Source: Paenibacillus sp. SY21-1
Lineage (GTDB): Bacteria; Bacillota; Bacilli; Paenibacillales; Paenibacillaceae
Assembly (NCBI RefSeq): GCF_005222705.1
Contig: NZ_STGF01000010.1
Span: 124,001 to 188,000 of the forward strand
Reading direction: 5' to 3'
Length of the DNA: 64,000 nt
Both the position numbers and the translations under genes were made by a program. The notes beneath the pieces are model-generated. The model ran no database searches and was not told the DNA's origin. It saw only the letters and a program-made list of their open reading frames with translations. Shown piece after piece: positions 34,937 through 44,345 of this stretch (the stretch's first letter is position 1; every line of letters begins with the position of its first letter).

Positions 34937-35989
34937 TTGCAACTGCGCCAAACGTTCAAGCTTAAGCTTGTCGCCGCACTTGTTTTGCTGATCGCATGGT
35001 TTGACCTTGCGCTCGTCCAGACTGGCCTGTTTCAATCCAATCTGCAGACGCTTACCGCTGCCATTGCGCTTGATTTCGTCGTTGTTTTGCCGCTTCTTGT
35101 ATATTTTCTTGTCTACCGCGCTCATAAGAAATCAATCGCCTCTATTCTTCCATTAGCCTTGGCCGGCTACCTTATTCTGCTGGTCATGCTGCCTGAGCAG
35201 AGCGGCGGAATTTTAGAAATCGTCAAATACACCCTGATTCCGCTAGAGCTGCTCTACCTAGGCCTGGTTAGCTATCGCCTCATTGGGGCGTTCAGGCGAG
35301 GTCGCCTTCTCGAAAGCCATCCGATCGATGCTATCAGCAAGGGAGCAGACGAAGCATTCGGTCATTCGAAAGCGAGCAGGCTGCTCGCTCATGAGCTGAC
35401 CGTCCTTTATTATGCCTTGTTTAGTTGGCGCAAATCGGCAGGCCATAGCGGACGATTCAGCTCGTTTACCTACCATGAAAGCTCCGGCGGTTTACTGATT
35501 TTGCTCATTCTCGTTAAAATCCTGCTGCTGGAGGGAATCGCTTTCCACTTTCTCCTGATGCAGTGGATGCCGCTCGCCGCATGGCTGCTCACGCTCAGCA
35601 ACGTCTATGTGCTCTTGCTGCTGATTGCCGATTATCGCGCCATGCGCCTCAGTCCGATTGTACTGACGCCAGAGCGGCTCATGCTTCGATACGGCCTCAA
35701 GCTGCGCGTCAGCCTGCCACTGGAGCAAATCGACTGCATCCGGCAAGCGACTGCCGGCGAGTTGTCCAAGGAGCAATTGAAAAAAGCTGTCGCTCCTCCG
35801 ACTACCGAGCCCAATATCGCCATTCATATGAAGCACCCGGTGACGGTTACACGCATGTTCGGCATGCAGGAATCGGTCGAGTGCATCCATCTTTACATAG
35901 ACGAGCCGGGCAGATTCGAGGAGCTTTGTCGGGACGCCGCCCGAGGCAAGACCGTTGAAGCGACTTCACCTTCAGCGCTGAAGGTTTAA
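34937..35989 (+). CDS. Conserved membrane protein of unknown function
   Basis: I do not recognise this protein. From a TTG start at 34937 with AAGGAG ten bases upstream it has 350 residues. About seven hydrophobic segments fall at residues 8-28, 38-60, 66-85, 92-115, 188-210, 215-240 and 243-262; a soluble alpha/beta C-terminal part (270-340) resembles a bPH-type domain, as suggested by LTPERLMLRYGLKLRVSLPL. A role in the membrane cannot be named. The next hairpin separates it from the Lpl operon. Confidence 0.7.
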   Translation: MQLRQTFKLKLVAALVLLIAWFDLALVQTGLFQSNLQTLTAAIALDFVVVLPLLVYFLVYRAHKKSIASILPLALAGYLILLVMLPEQSGGILEIVKYTLIPLELLYLGLVSYRLIGAFRRGRLLESHPIDAISKGADEAFGHSKASRLLAHELTVLYYALFSWRKSAGHSGRFSSFTYHESSGGLLILLILVKILLLEGIAFHFLLMQWMPLAAWLLTLSNVYVLLLLIADYRAMRLSPIVLTPERLMLRYGLKLRVSLPLEQIDCIRQATAGELSKEQLKKAVAPPTTEPNIAIHMKHPVTVTRMFGMQESVECIHLYIDEPGRFEELCRDAARGKTVEATSPSALKV

Positions 35990-36019
35990 CGGCAAAGCCT
36001 GCTTTTGGCCTTCACGTAA

Positions 36020-36051
36020 AAGGACCGCGCCTATTGTCCAGCGCGGTCCTT
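36020..36051. terminator. Bidirectional terminator
   Basis: AAGGACCGCGC/GCGCGGTCCTT arms around a ten-base loop, with T-rich flanks, lie between the convergent membrane-protein and lplC-type genes. Confidence 0.75.
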
Positions 36052-36055
36052 CTTC

Positions 36056-36955
36056 CTATCCTTTGATCGAGCCGATCATAACGCCCTTCTCGAAATATTT
36101 TTGCAAAAACGGGTACAGCACCAGAATCGGCAGCGTAGATACGATAATGACGCCGTATTTGATTTGATCCGCATATTTTTGAGCATAACCGCCCGAGTCC
36201 CCGCCAGTTCCAGCTCCCCCCGCAAACACCTGGTTCGACAACAGGATGTCGCGCAAAATAATTTGCAGCGGCTTTAATTCATTATCCCGTATATAGATGA
36301 GCGCGGTAAAAAAATCGTTCCAGTGACCAACCAGATAATACAGGCCGATTACGGAAATCAGCGCCTTCGACAGCGGCAGCGCAACCTTCGCGAAGTAGAC
36401 GAAATGCGAGCAGCCGTCGATGGCCGCCGCCTCGTAAAGCTCGGATGGAAGGGTCGATTCAAAAAAGGTGCGGGCGATAATCAAATAAAAGACGTTAACG
36501 CTGAACGGCACGATAAACACCCATGGCGTGTTCGTCAGATGCAAATCCTTCATAAGCAGATAGGTAGGGATAAGCCCCCCGTTAAAAAACATCGTAAACA
36601 CGAACGCGAACATAATATACTTTCTTGCTTTAAACTCCTTGCGCGACAACACGTAAGCTGCAGGCAAGGTGAACAGCAAATTGACCAGAGTGCCGACGGA
36701 CGTGTAGAACAGCGTGTTGCGATAGCCGGTCCATATCCGTTCGTCCTTGAAAATTTCGCCGTAGCCGAACAGGCTGGTCCCCTTGGGGAACAAAAGCACC
36801 TTGCCGGTAGCGACCAGCGTAGAATCGCTTATGGAAGCGATAATAATAAAGTAGAGCGGATAAGCGACCAGCAGAAAAATAAAGGCGCATACCGCAAACA
36901 ACACGATTTTAAACGCAATTTCGCCGCCTCCGAACCGCGGGCGCATGCTTTCCAT
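36056..36955 (-). CDS. Sugar ABC transporter permease, LplC/YtcP type
   Basis: A 299-residue carbohydrate-uptake (CUT1) permease with six membrane helices. The EAA coupling motif is ELYEAAAIDGCSHFVYFAKV near residue 175, and it ends VMIGSIKG, the common C-terminus of this subfamily. It pairs with the LplB-type permease upstream. GAGGGAGG precedes the ATG. No ATPase is encoded nearby; these systems share a distant MsmX-like ATPase. Confidence 0.93.
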   Translation of the reverse strand: MESMRPRFGGGEIAFKIVLFAVCAFIFLLVAYPLYFIIIASISDSTLVATGKVLLFPKGTSLFGYGEIFKDERIWTGYRNTLFYTSVGTLVNLLFTLPAAYVLSRKEFKARKYIMFAFVFTMFFNGGLIPTYLLMKDLHLTNTPWVFIVPFSVNVFYLIIARTFFESTLPSELYEAAAIDGCSHFVYFAKVALPLSKALISVIGLYYLVGHWNDFFTALIYIRDNELKPLQIILRDILLSNQVFAGGAGTGGDSGGYAQKYADQIKYGVIIVSTLPILVLYPFLQKYFEKGVMIGSIKG

Positions 36956-36979
36956 TGCGATTCCTCCCTCTGCAGCAAG

Positions 36980-37891
36980 CTAGAACAGACTTGTGTCGGA
37001 CACGCGTCTGGAGATGGCATTCATCGTAAACAAAAAGATAAAATTGATGACGGTATTAAATAAACCGATGGCCGACGCCAGGCTGAATTGATTCGACACG
37101 ATGCCTATTTTGTAAACGTACGTCGCGATTACCTCCGAAACAGGCAGGTTCAGCGCATTTTGCATCAAAAATATTTTTTCGAAGCCCGTGCTTAGAATGC
37201 CGCCCATGCTCAGTATGAACAGAATGACAATCGTAGGCTTGAGCGCCGGAAAATCGATGAATCTGACCGTCTGCCAGCGGTTGGCTCCGTCGATTTTGGC
37301 CGAATCGTAAAGCTGAGGGTCGATGCCCGATAGGGCCGCCAAATAGATGATGCAATTCCAGCCGCAATGCTGCCAAATATCCGATAGAACATAGGTTGGT
37401 ATAAAGGTGTTGCTGGAGGCCAGCAAATTGATATGCCCCAAACCAATCGATTTCATCAAATGTCCGACAATGCCCGTCTCGGGCGACAACAGCACATTGA
37501 GCATGCCGACCAGCACAATTACGGAAATAAAATGAGGCAAATATACCGTCGTCTGCATCAGGTTTTTCATCGGCTTCCGGCGAATCTGATTGAGCACCAG
37601 CGCCAGTATAATCGGTGCGGGAAAGCCGATAATGATCGTCGATAAGCTGATCAGCAGCGTGTTTCTCATTAGGTCGGTGAACAAGTAGCTTTCTACAAAC
37701 TGCTTGAAGTAGAAAAGCCCTTTCCAGTCGCCCCCCGTAAGCCCCTTGCTGAAGTCATATTCGCGGAATGCGAGCTGCACGCCGTACATCGGGATGTAGT
37801 TGAAAATAAATATGATGGCAATGGCCGGCAAAATCATCAGCCACAGCTGATAATCACGCTTGACCGTGCCAAGCTTCGTTCCTGAGCGCAT
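36980..37891 (-). CDS. Sugar ABC transporter permease, LplB type
   Basis: A 303-residue CUT1 permease, six membrane helices, with the N-terminal YQLWLMILPAIAIIFIFNYI and AFREYDFSKGLTGGDWKGL typical of LplB/YteP. The EAA-like loop is PQLYDSAKIDGANRWQTVRF. The ATG at 37891 has AAAGGAGG ten bases upstream, preferred over an ATG six codons earlier. Order binding protein-LplB-LplC is standard. Confidence 0.93.
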   Translation of the reverse strand: MRSGTKLGTVKRDYQLWLMILPAIAIIFIFNYIPMYGVQLAFREYDFSKGLTGGDWKGLFYFKQFVESYLFTDLMRNTLLISLSTIIIGFPAPIILALVLNQIRRKPMKNLMQTTVYLPHFISVIVLVGMLNVLLSPETGIVGHLMKSIGLGHINLLASSNTFIPTYVLSDIWQHCGWNCIIYLAALSGIDPQLYDSAKIDGANRWQTVRFIDFPALKPTIVILFILSMGGILSTGFEKIFLMQNALNLPVSEVIATYVYKIGIVSNQFSLASAIGLFNTVINFIFLFTMNAISRRVSDTSLF

Positions 37892-38008
37892 CGCCGCGCC
37901 TCCTTTCATGCCGCGCTTTTTTTCGAATGAGGACGGGATAGGCGGGCAACCGCTGTGTCTCGCGCTCCTTTGCCAGTTCGCGTACCGCCCGTCTATCCCG
38001 CTGCGGCG

Positions 38009-39634
38009 TTATTTGCTTACAAATTCATCGTAATATTTCTGCATAATTTCGAGGTTTTTATCGATGCCGGCCTTTTGGCTTTCCTTCACGTACGAATCCC
38101 ATTCCGCATCAATCCCGCCTTTGGTCACCCATTTGGCGAACGTTGTGTTGGCCAGATTCATAATGTTCGTATTGTTAAGGCTCATCACATTGTTGTCATC
38201 ACTCGTGTATTTAACGAAGGTGCCCGGATAAATATCCGTTTTTGTATTTACCCCCGACAAGGCATCCTTGAGCGATTCGGATTGCGTCAGCACCTCCTGC
38301 ATATCCTTGCCTAGCGTCAAATCGATCTTATCCGAAATGTAGAAAGCCCCGTTATCCGCCCAGGTCGACGTCCATTTCCAAGTGCCCGGGTCCATCTTCG
38401 CATCCTTAGGCGGCAGCACGGCGTACGAGCCGTTGCCTTTGTCCTCGATGTTAGGGCCGATCGAGCCGAACAATACTTGAATGCCAATCTCCGGCTTGTA
38501 GAGCTCGTTAATAAAGCGCATCGCCGCTTCCTTGTTTTTCGTCTTGGCCGACATGACGATGCTGTTCGCCCCGTAGTTCAGCGTATAGCTGTCATAGCTC
38601 CACGATAGCGGCCCCGCGTAGTCGGCGGACGCCTTCAACGGCTGCATCGACGCATATTGAGGCGCAAGCTGCTCCCCGAACCGGTCCGACGCGACCCAGC
38701 CCCATGTAAAGCCGACCTTGGCCGTATCGCCTTCGCCGCGAGCGACCGCTTGAAGCTTCGTGTAATCGTGGGTAAACACCTCCGGATTAATGAGGCCAGC
38801 CTTGTACAGCTTGTTCAGAAACGTAACCAGTTGTTTGTAGCGTTCATCTGTCAGGAAGTTTTTCACCTTGCCGTCTTCCACGAAGTAGCCTTGGCCGCTG
38901 ACGTCGGAGGACAAGGTAACGCCCATCCCGCCCAGCATAACGGCAGGGTTAAAAAATCCGCCGATGCCGCCGGTCCAGTCCATTGGAATTTCGTCGTTCG
39001 GATCACCGTTGCCGTTCGCGTCCTTCTCCTTGAACGCCACCAGCACATCGTACAGCTCATCCCAAGTCGTCGGCATGCTCAGACCTAAATTGTCCAGCCA
39101 TTTCTGATTAATATATTGCCTGTTCACCGTATCCGGCCAAAAGCGCTGATACTTCGGCAAGCCGTAGATTTGGCCGTCCCGCTGCGTGGATATTTCCTTC
39201 GTCTCCGGCTTTTCCTCGAACATCTTTTGTATATTCGGCGCTCCGCCCACCAGCTCGGACATATCTTGAAACAAGCCTTTAAACTGGGCGAAATCGGCGT
39301 CCGTAATGACATTAGGGCCGACGAACAAATCAGGCACATCCCCGCTCGCCAGCATTGTACCTTTTTTCTGTCCCCAATCGGCCGTGATCTCCTGCCACTG
39401 AATATCTACGCCGGCCGCATCCTCTACCTCCTGCAGCCATTCCATCTCTGCCACCGGCTTTGTAAGCGGATGCTTCACGACAATCCCGGTCAGCTTGACC
39501 TTTGCCGTTCCTTCGCCGCTGCTGCCGCCCGGATCGGCTGCGCCTTCATTTCCGCCGTTCGATCCGGAGCATGCCGTAATTACCGTTGCCCCTACCAATA
39601 ATAAAGATAATACCGAAACCATCTGCTTCTTCAT
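38009..39634 (-). CDS. Sugar-binding lipoprotein, LplA type
   Basis: A 541-residue extracellular solute-binding lipoprotein. The signal peptide ends in the lipobox VITAC near residue 22, followed by a Gly/Ser-rich linker and the long family-1 type fold used for complex oligosaccharides (WPDTVNRQYINQKWLDNLGL, DANGNGDPNDEIPMDW). The DANGNGDPNDEIP stretch resembles a calcium-binding loop. GGGGG lies eight bases before the ATG at 39634. Two cre-like sites upstream suggest catabolite control. Confidence 0.92.
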   Translation of the reverse strand: MKKQMVSVLSLLLVGATVITACSGSNGGNEGAADPGGSSGEGTAKVKLTGIVVKHPLTKPVAEMEWLQEVEDAAGVDIQWQEITADWGQKKGTMLASGDVPDLFVGPNVITDADFAQFKGLFQDMSELVGGAPNIQKMFEEKPETKEISTQRDGQIYGLPKYQRFWPDTVNRQYINQKWLDNLGLSMPTTWDELYDVLVAFKEKDANGNGDPNDEIPMDWTGGIGGFFNPAVMLGGMGVTLSSDVSGQGYFVEDGKVKNFLTDERYKQLVTFLNKLYKAGLINPEVFTHDYTKLQAVARGEGDTAKVGFTWGWVASDRFGEQLAPQYASMQPLKASADYAGPLSWSYDSYTLNYGANSIVMSAKTKNKEAAMRFINELYKPEIGIQVLFGSIGPNIEDKGNGSYAVLPPKDAKMDPGTWKWTSTWADNGAFYISDKIDLTLGKDMQEVLTQSESLKDALSGVNTKTDIYPGTFVKYTSDDNNVMSLNNTNIMNLANTTFAKWVTKGGIDAEWDSYVKESQKAGIDKNLEIMQKYYDEFVSK

Positions 39635-39640
39635 GCGCAT

Positions 39641-39956
39641 TACCCCCGTTATTCATTTAGTATGCCGGCTCATTTGCGTTGCCTGCTCGTGGAGTCGGAA
39701 ACAAGCCGCTTTCGCCTGTTTCCCTTCGGCCCCTTTACTCTAAACGTTGCGCCGTCCTTATGTATACGGACAGTTTTTGATCGATCCACATTTTTTGAAA
39801 ACGCTTTATACATGATTTTGTAAGCGGTTTCCGTCTGCGTTTTATTGGTTTTGAAATATTGTAGATGCTCAAAAAATGCGCGTTCTAACGCCGCGCGGCT
39901 TAAAAAGGGAAAAGCTGCCGCCTTGCCCGATCGGCATGGCGGCAGCTTTCCTCCGC
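39641..39956. promoter_or_regulatory. Intergenic control region with two cre-like sites
   Basis: Between the AraC-type regulator and the binding-protein gene lie TGAAAACGCTTTAT (39796-39809) and TGTAAGCGGTTTCC (39819-39832), which fit the CcpA cre consensus TGWAARCGYTWNCW with one and two mismatches. Their start-to-start distance is 23 bases. The promoter of the lplABC-type operon must lie here; I could not fix the -10 and -35. Confidence 0.5.
39911..39949 (-). terminator. Terminator of the AraC-type regulator gene
   Basis: AAAGCTGCCGCC/GGCGGCAGCTTT stem followed on the minus strand by TCCCTTTTT, just after the regulator stop. It makes the regulator and the transport operon separate transcripts. 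Confidence 0.85.
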
Positions 39957-42200
39957 TTACTTTTGCGACTCCCGATATTGGCCGGGCGTCGTACCAACGA
40001 TTTTTTTGAAAGAACGGATAAAGCTCGACGTATTGGAGTAGCCCGTTTGCTGGGCGATGGAATCAAGCGTCTCTCCTGTGCTGCGAAGCAGCTGAATCGA
40101 CTTCTGGATACGCATCCGGTCGATATATTCCTTGAAATTATGGCCAATCGTTTTTTTGAAATGATAGCTAAAGCCTGACAATGACATACTGAAGTGGTCA
40201 GCGAACATTTGCAGCGAGAAATTGGCGTCAAAGCCTTTTTCTTCGATCACCGCAAGAATTTCCTCCTGTGACGCGGAACGGACGGGAGGTAGCGTCTCGC
40301 GAATGATATCGCATAGCTTGTCGCAGCTTTCTCTCATAATGCCGATCATCTGCTCGATCGAATAGCGATGCTGGAACGCCGCATCCGTCAACCGCAGCAA
40401 ATTCCGGTCATCCTGACGGAACCGCTGCAGTCCCCCCAAAATAATGCTGATCGTATTGGAGTATACCGTTCGGACCATATAAGGCGGCATGCCGCTGCTT
40501 GCCAGATACTCGATGATTTTCTCCAAAACGGCTTTCGCGACATCGGGCTCGTTTTTCAGAATCGCCATTTCCAGCGACTGCAGCAGCTCTGCAAAATAGG
40601 ACACCGTCCCATTCTGGGAAATCTCGATCTCGCTGAATGCAAGCAGCTCCTGCCGCCCGCGGATACGCACGTATTCGACCGCTCTCACCGCTTGCAAATA
40701 CGATAGATGAACGCCTTCGGGAGTCTGCGCGCTCTCCGCTGAACCAATGCCGATTACCGGCTTCCGTCCAATCTGCTCGTATAACGTTCGCTGCAGCTCA
40801 AGCATGTAGCTCCTGATGCTGAAATTCTCGTCATGCGACCCGACAAAAATGATCTCCTGCTCATAGATGCTTGCAAAAAAATAACCGGCGCTCCCTTCGG
40901 GAAGCCGCGCCTCCTCCTCACGCAGGAGAGCGTTTATGTTCTCCATCGTTCCCTGTTCCGTCTCAAAGGCGAGCACAGCCGCCGTTACAGCCGCTCGATT
41001 CATGAGCAGCCCGTATTCCGCTCCATGCGCGTGAAAGCTCTCCCAGCTCGTATAATGCCCGCTTACCAGCTCGAACAAAATGTTATCCCGCACAATGGGA
41101 ATCGTTTTTCGCACGCGCTCATCCAGCCTCGTATTGGCGAAGGAAAGCTCATTCAGGGCATAACGTATCGTATCGATTTCATTAAGCTGCTTTGGCTCCT
41201 CATGCTTGAATACCTCTGTCGCAAAATCGACCAGCCGTTTGATCGGATGATAGTTTTTGCGGATGGAGATATAAATGACGATGCCTTCAACCGTCAGAAT
41301 GAACAGCAGCATAAGAATCGTATTCCATTGCAGCGTGCGGATATCCTGAAGCGTCTCGGTGACGGGCAGCAGGCTTGCGTACTGCCAGCCGTTCTTCTCC
41401 GACAGGTTGTGCGAGACGATATACGACTTGCCTTCAATCGTATGGATGCCCGAACCGGCCCCGTTGCGCCCCAGCTCTTCCATGACGCGCTTGAAATCGT
41501 CCGTCCGGGTGTAAGCCGCATCACTGGAAGCAACCAAGCGATTGCCTTGCTGGTCAAAAATAAAAAAATCGCCGCTGTACGAATCCGAAACGGCATTCAT
41601 CATGCGGATGATCGTCTCTTCCTTGACCATAATAAGGACAGAGGCCGGCGAGTGCTCGCCGCCAAGCGGCATCGGCAGCATGAACGTCACCATCCGGATC
41701 GTATTATTGCCCGGGACGACGACATTTTCGGCCGCCCTGACCTCTGGCAATGTCAGCTTGTCCAGCTCGCTGAACATCTGATCATGCGGCCATCCTTCAT
41801 AATAGTAGCCGACGCCGCGGTTGGCGAAATCGTCCACGCTGTATACGCTCCCCGTTTTGGCGAACAAATAGCCGATGTTTTTCACATAAAGCAGCGTATT
41901 GTAGATAAAAGCGTCTGTCGCATTGTATTTGCGCATCTCGTTCGCAATGACGATGCGCCGATAATCGTCATCCATCGCCATATACATCCGCATATCCCCG
42001 TTGCGCATCAGCTCGGACGGCAGATCGTATACGTAGCGCGTAAAAATATCCAGCGACGTCATAAACTGCTCGGTCACATGCGCATTCCATTCCATTTCCT
42101 TCTCTTTGGCCGCCCTGGTCGAGTTCGGATAATAATACACGAGAATGCTGACAACCGGCAGCAGCAGCACCAGCACATACGAGAGCAGAAATTTAGTCAA
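39957..42200 (-). CDS. Membrane AraC-type regulator with extracellular sensor domain
   Basis: A 747-residue regulator of the large Paenibacillus type. An N-terminal membrane helix, an extracellular Cache-like sensor (about 30-285), a second helix (about 290-312), a linker region and a C-terminal AraC HTH pair (SLQMFADHFSMSLSGFSYHF, LDSIAQQTGYSNTSSFIRSF) are visible, ending in GTTPGQYRESQ. It probably senses a sugar outside the cell and activates the adjacent lplABC-type operon. The start is uncertain: TTG at 42200, or a CTG at 42218 that would give the family-like MRKKKLLTKF after GAGGGGCGGG. Confidence 0.9.
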   Translation of the reverse strand: MTKFLLSYVLVLLLPVVSILVYYYPNSTRAAKEKEMEWNAHVTEQFMTSLDIFTRYVYDLPSELMRNGDMRMYMAMDDDYRRIVIANEMRKYNATDAFIYNTLLYVKNIGYLFAKTGSVYSVDDFANRGVGYYYEGWPHDQMFSELDKLTLPEVRAAENVVVPGNNTIRMVTFMLPMPLGGEHSPASVLIMVKEETIIRMMNAVSDSYSGDFFIFDQQGNRLVASSDAAYTRTDDFKRVMEELGRNGAGSGIHTIEGKSYIVSHNLSEKNGWQYASLLPVTETLQDIRTLQWNTILMLLFILTVEGIVIYISIRKNYHPIKRLVDFATEVFKHEEPKQLNEIDTIRYALNELSFANTRLDERVRKTIPIVRDNILFELVSGHYTSWESFHAHGAEYGLLMNRAAVTAAVLAFETEQGTMENINALLREEEARLPEGSAGYFFASIYEQEIIFVGSHDENFSIRSYMLELQRTLYEQIGRKPVIGIGSAESAQTPEGVHLSYLQAVRAVEYVRIRGRQELLAFSEIEISQNGTVSYFAELLQSLEMAILKNEPDVAKAVLEKIIEYLASSGMPPYMVRTVYSNTISIILGGLQRFRQDDRNLLRLTDAAFQHRYSIEQMIGIMRESCDKLCDIIRETLPPVRSASQEEILAVIEEKGFDANFSLQMFADHFSMSLSGFSYHFKKTIGHNFKEYIDRMRIQKSIQLLRSTGETLDSIAQQTGYSNTSSFIRSFKKIVGTTPGQYRESQK

Positions 42201-42413
42201 TAATTTCTTTTTTCTCAGGCAGACCCGCCCCTCTGCTATTTCCCTTTTTACGCAGGCATGTCCTATCCAAACGCTTCATTGGCAAGGATGGACACCCTTT
42301 AGATAACGCTTACATTTTAAATGAAAAGACATCCCCTTGCAACCGGCCGCAGCATTTCCAGCTAATCTGTCGGCACATGAGGGGGATGTTGAATAACGGG
42401 TATTGCGGCATTC

Positions 42414-43058
42414 TTATGCCGGGAGCACGTACAGCAGTATCGCGAAAAAATGGACGATGGAGCCGCCGAGCACGAACAAATGCCAAACCGCATGATGGTA
42501 GGGAAAACCGCGCCACATATAGAATACCGTTCCGAAGGTGTACAGCAGGCCGCCTGTAATAAGCAGCTGTACGCCGCCCGGCGCCAAATGGGTCGTAAGC
42601 GGCTTCCATGCAAACACGATTATCCAGCCCATGGCTATATAAACAAGCGTCGATGTAAATAGAAACCGCGAAGCGAAAAACGATTTGAAAATGACGCCTG
42701 CAACCGCCGCGCCCCATACGATGCCGAACAGCGTCCAGCCGAGCGCCCCTTGTACGATGTGGAACAAAATCGGCGTATACGTTCCGGCTATAAACACATA
42801 GATGAACGAGTGATCCAGCGCCTCGAATACGCGCTTCGCTTTGCCTTCCGGAAAGCTGTGGACCAGCGTTGAAGCAAGATACAGCAGCAGCATGGCCGTA
42901 CCGTATATCGTAAAGCTCACGACATGGAACGCCGTGCCCTTCACAGCAGAGAAAACAATTAACAGCACAAGCGCGGCTACGCTCAGGCCCGCTCCAATGC
43001 CATGCGTCAACGCGTTCGCTACCTCTTCCCGTCTTGAGTACGTATGGGTATTCGCCAT
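42414..43058 (-). CDS. Hemolysin III / PAQR family membrane protein (TrhA-like)
   Basis: A 214-residue, seven-helix membrane protein of the YqfA/TrhA/hemolysin III family. The family motifs EEVANALTHGIGAGLS, STLVHSF, ALDHSFIYVFIAGTYTP and the C-terminal HHAVWHLFVLGGSIVHFFAI carry the conserved His residues of the metal site. Members influence membrane fluidity; haemolysis is not implied. GGAGG precedes the ATG. Confidence 0.94.
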   Translation of the reverse strand: MANTHTYSRREEVANALTHGIGAGLSVAALVLLIVFSAVKGTAFHVVSFTIYGTAMLLLYLASTLVHSFPEGKAKRVFEALDHSFIYVFIAGTYTPILFHIVQGALGWTLFGIVWGAAVAGVIFKSFFASRFLFTSTLVYIAMGWIIVFAWKPLTTHLAPGGVQLLITGGLLYTFGTVFYMWRGFPYHHAVWHLFVLGGSIVHFFAILLYVLPA

Positions 43059-43138
43059 AGCGTCTCACCTCCTGACCGGCATGCCTCCGGGCTCTATCTG
43101 CATAGGCCGCGGCTGCCTCTCCTTCCCATTTTACCTGC

Positions 43139-43834
43139 TCACACCCACCCTTTCAACCATTCGCTCATTCGCCCGAGCGTTTTGTCCAAATTGCAGATCG
43201 ATTCTTGGTCCGTATAAGGATGCGTATGACGGAAGTAATCCGCATGTCCGCCAATCGTCGCAATGCCTTCCACATACCCTGGGGCGTACTTGCGCCGGTT
43301 CCATTGCGGTACGGCGAACTTGCTCCTCGACCAGCCGCCCCATGTGCCGATACGGCTGATCGGATCGTTTGGCTTGCCCTCGCGATCAACGGAATGAAAA
43401 TAGCTGACCTTTTCTTGCAGCCTTGCCGCAATCGGCGTTTTGGGCGAACCTACCTGCACGATGCGGAAGTCCGCCACCTCTTCGTTGTCATACATTAATT
43501 TGGCTGCCTGATAGGCCGCCGCTCCGCCGCCGCTATGTCCAATCAGCAGCATGCGTTCGCCGCGCAGCGTATCCCGTATATGCGACAAAGCCTTGACGCC
43601 CCCGATCCGGCCGGCGGTCAAGCGGTTCGACAGATCGCTTCGAACCTCCAGCACCTGTCTCACGAGGCTTCGGCTTGCATCTCCGTATGGAAAAATGACA
43701 TGAATATCCGGCTCCACGTCCCGCGTACGGAACAGCTTCTCCAGCTTGCTCTGGCATTCCGTAAAAATGGAGCTGGATGTGGCTACGCCGGCCAGCAAAT
43801 AAATGTTTATCCGTGATCCTTTCATCGCCGCCAT
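43139..43834 (-). CDS. Lipase-like alpha/beta hydrolase
   Basis: A 231-residue protein with the nucleophile elbow LLIGHSGGGAAAYQAA near residue 97 and a distal His candidate in ATIGGHADYFRHTHPYT near 198. The fold resembles the class 3 lipases, but the sequence is otherwise unfamiliar. The ATG at 43834 has GGAGGG nine bases upstream. No signal peptide is seen. Confidence 0.78.
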   Translation of the reverse strand: MAAMKGSRINIYLLAGVATSSSIFTECQSKLEKLFRTRDVEPDIHVIFPYGDASRSLVRQVLEVRSDLSNRLTAGRIGGVKALSHIRDTLRGERMLLIGHSGGGAAAYQAAKLMYDNEEVADFRIVQVGSPKTPIAARLQEKVSYFHSVDREGKPNDPISRIGTWGGWSRSKFAVPQWNRRKYAPGYVEGIATIGGHADYFRHTHPYTDQESICNLDKTLGRMSEWLKGWV

Positions 43835-44042
43835 GCTGAAATCCCTCCGGTGACAATATTATTTTCCGTATCTTCATTATGTGGGGGGAGGCTCAAATTC
43901 ATTCTTCCGTTCACCGATTTTTAACGATTACCCATATGGTCCATTATCGCCCATTTACTGCCTGCTCCGTAATGTCGAGTGTGACGCCGCTTTCGGCTTA
44001 AGGGCTTCTTTGCATGCCATTCATGCATGGCTTATAAAGCAA

Positions 44043-44070
44043 AGACGCCTGGCTTTGCCAGCCGGCGTCT
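44043..44070 (-). terminator. Terminator of the 67-residue gene
   Basis: AGACGCC(GGC)TGGC...GCCA-type hairpin, with AGACGCC/GGCGTCT outer arms, then TTTGCTTT on the minus strand. Confidence 0.7.
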
Positions 44071-44109
44071 GCGTCATTTGCTATGGTCGGGCTTCTGCCC
44101 TTGCAGACA

Positions 44110-44313
44110 TTAAACGCCCATTTTCTTGCGCTGATTGTTGACTTTCTTCGTGTTCTGGCTCTTCATGGCCTGCGTACCCGTGGATAGATGCTGCTGGCCG
44201 GCCAAGCCTCCGCCTTTGGCCTGCTTCTTCTGCGCGAGCAGCTGCTTGGCCTTCTCCGCCTGCGTCAGCTGCTTAGGCTGCTCCGCCGTTTCGTTCTGTT
44301 CGATGTTAGACAT
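44110..44313 (-). CDS. Small basic hypothetical protein
   Basis: A 67-residue, very hydrophilic, Gln/Lys-rich protein (LTQAEKAKQLLAQKKQAKGG, then VNNQRKKMGV) that looks partly disordered or helical. GAGGTG precedes the ATG and a terminator follows. I do not know its function; nucleic-acid binding is a guess from its charge. Confidence 0.65.
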   Translation of the reverse strand: MSNIEQNETAEQPKQLTQAEKAKQLLAQKKQAKGGGLAGQQHLSTGTQAMKSQNTKKVNNQRKKMGV

Positions 44314-44345
44314 AGGTTCACCTCACTTCTTCCATTGTCTACTCC

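Noticed and set aside
40833..42203. 456-codon + strand open frame opposite the AraC-type regulator
   Set aside because: Antisense of a gene with clear domains; Arg/His-rich composition is typical of shadow frames.
42310..43068. 252-codon minus-strand frame overlapping hemolysin III
   Set aside because: It is the alternative frame of the hemolysin III gene, which has the conserved family motifs.
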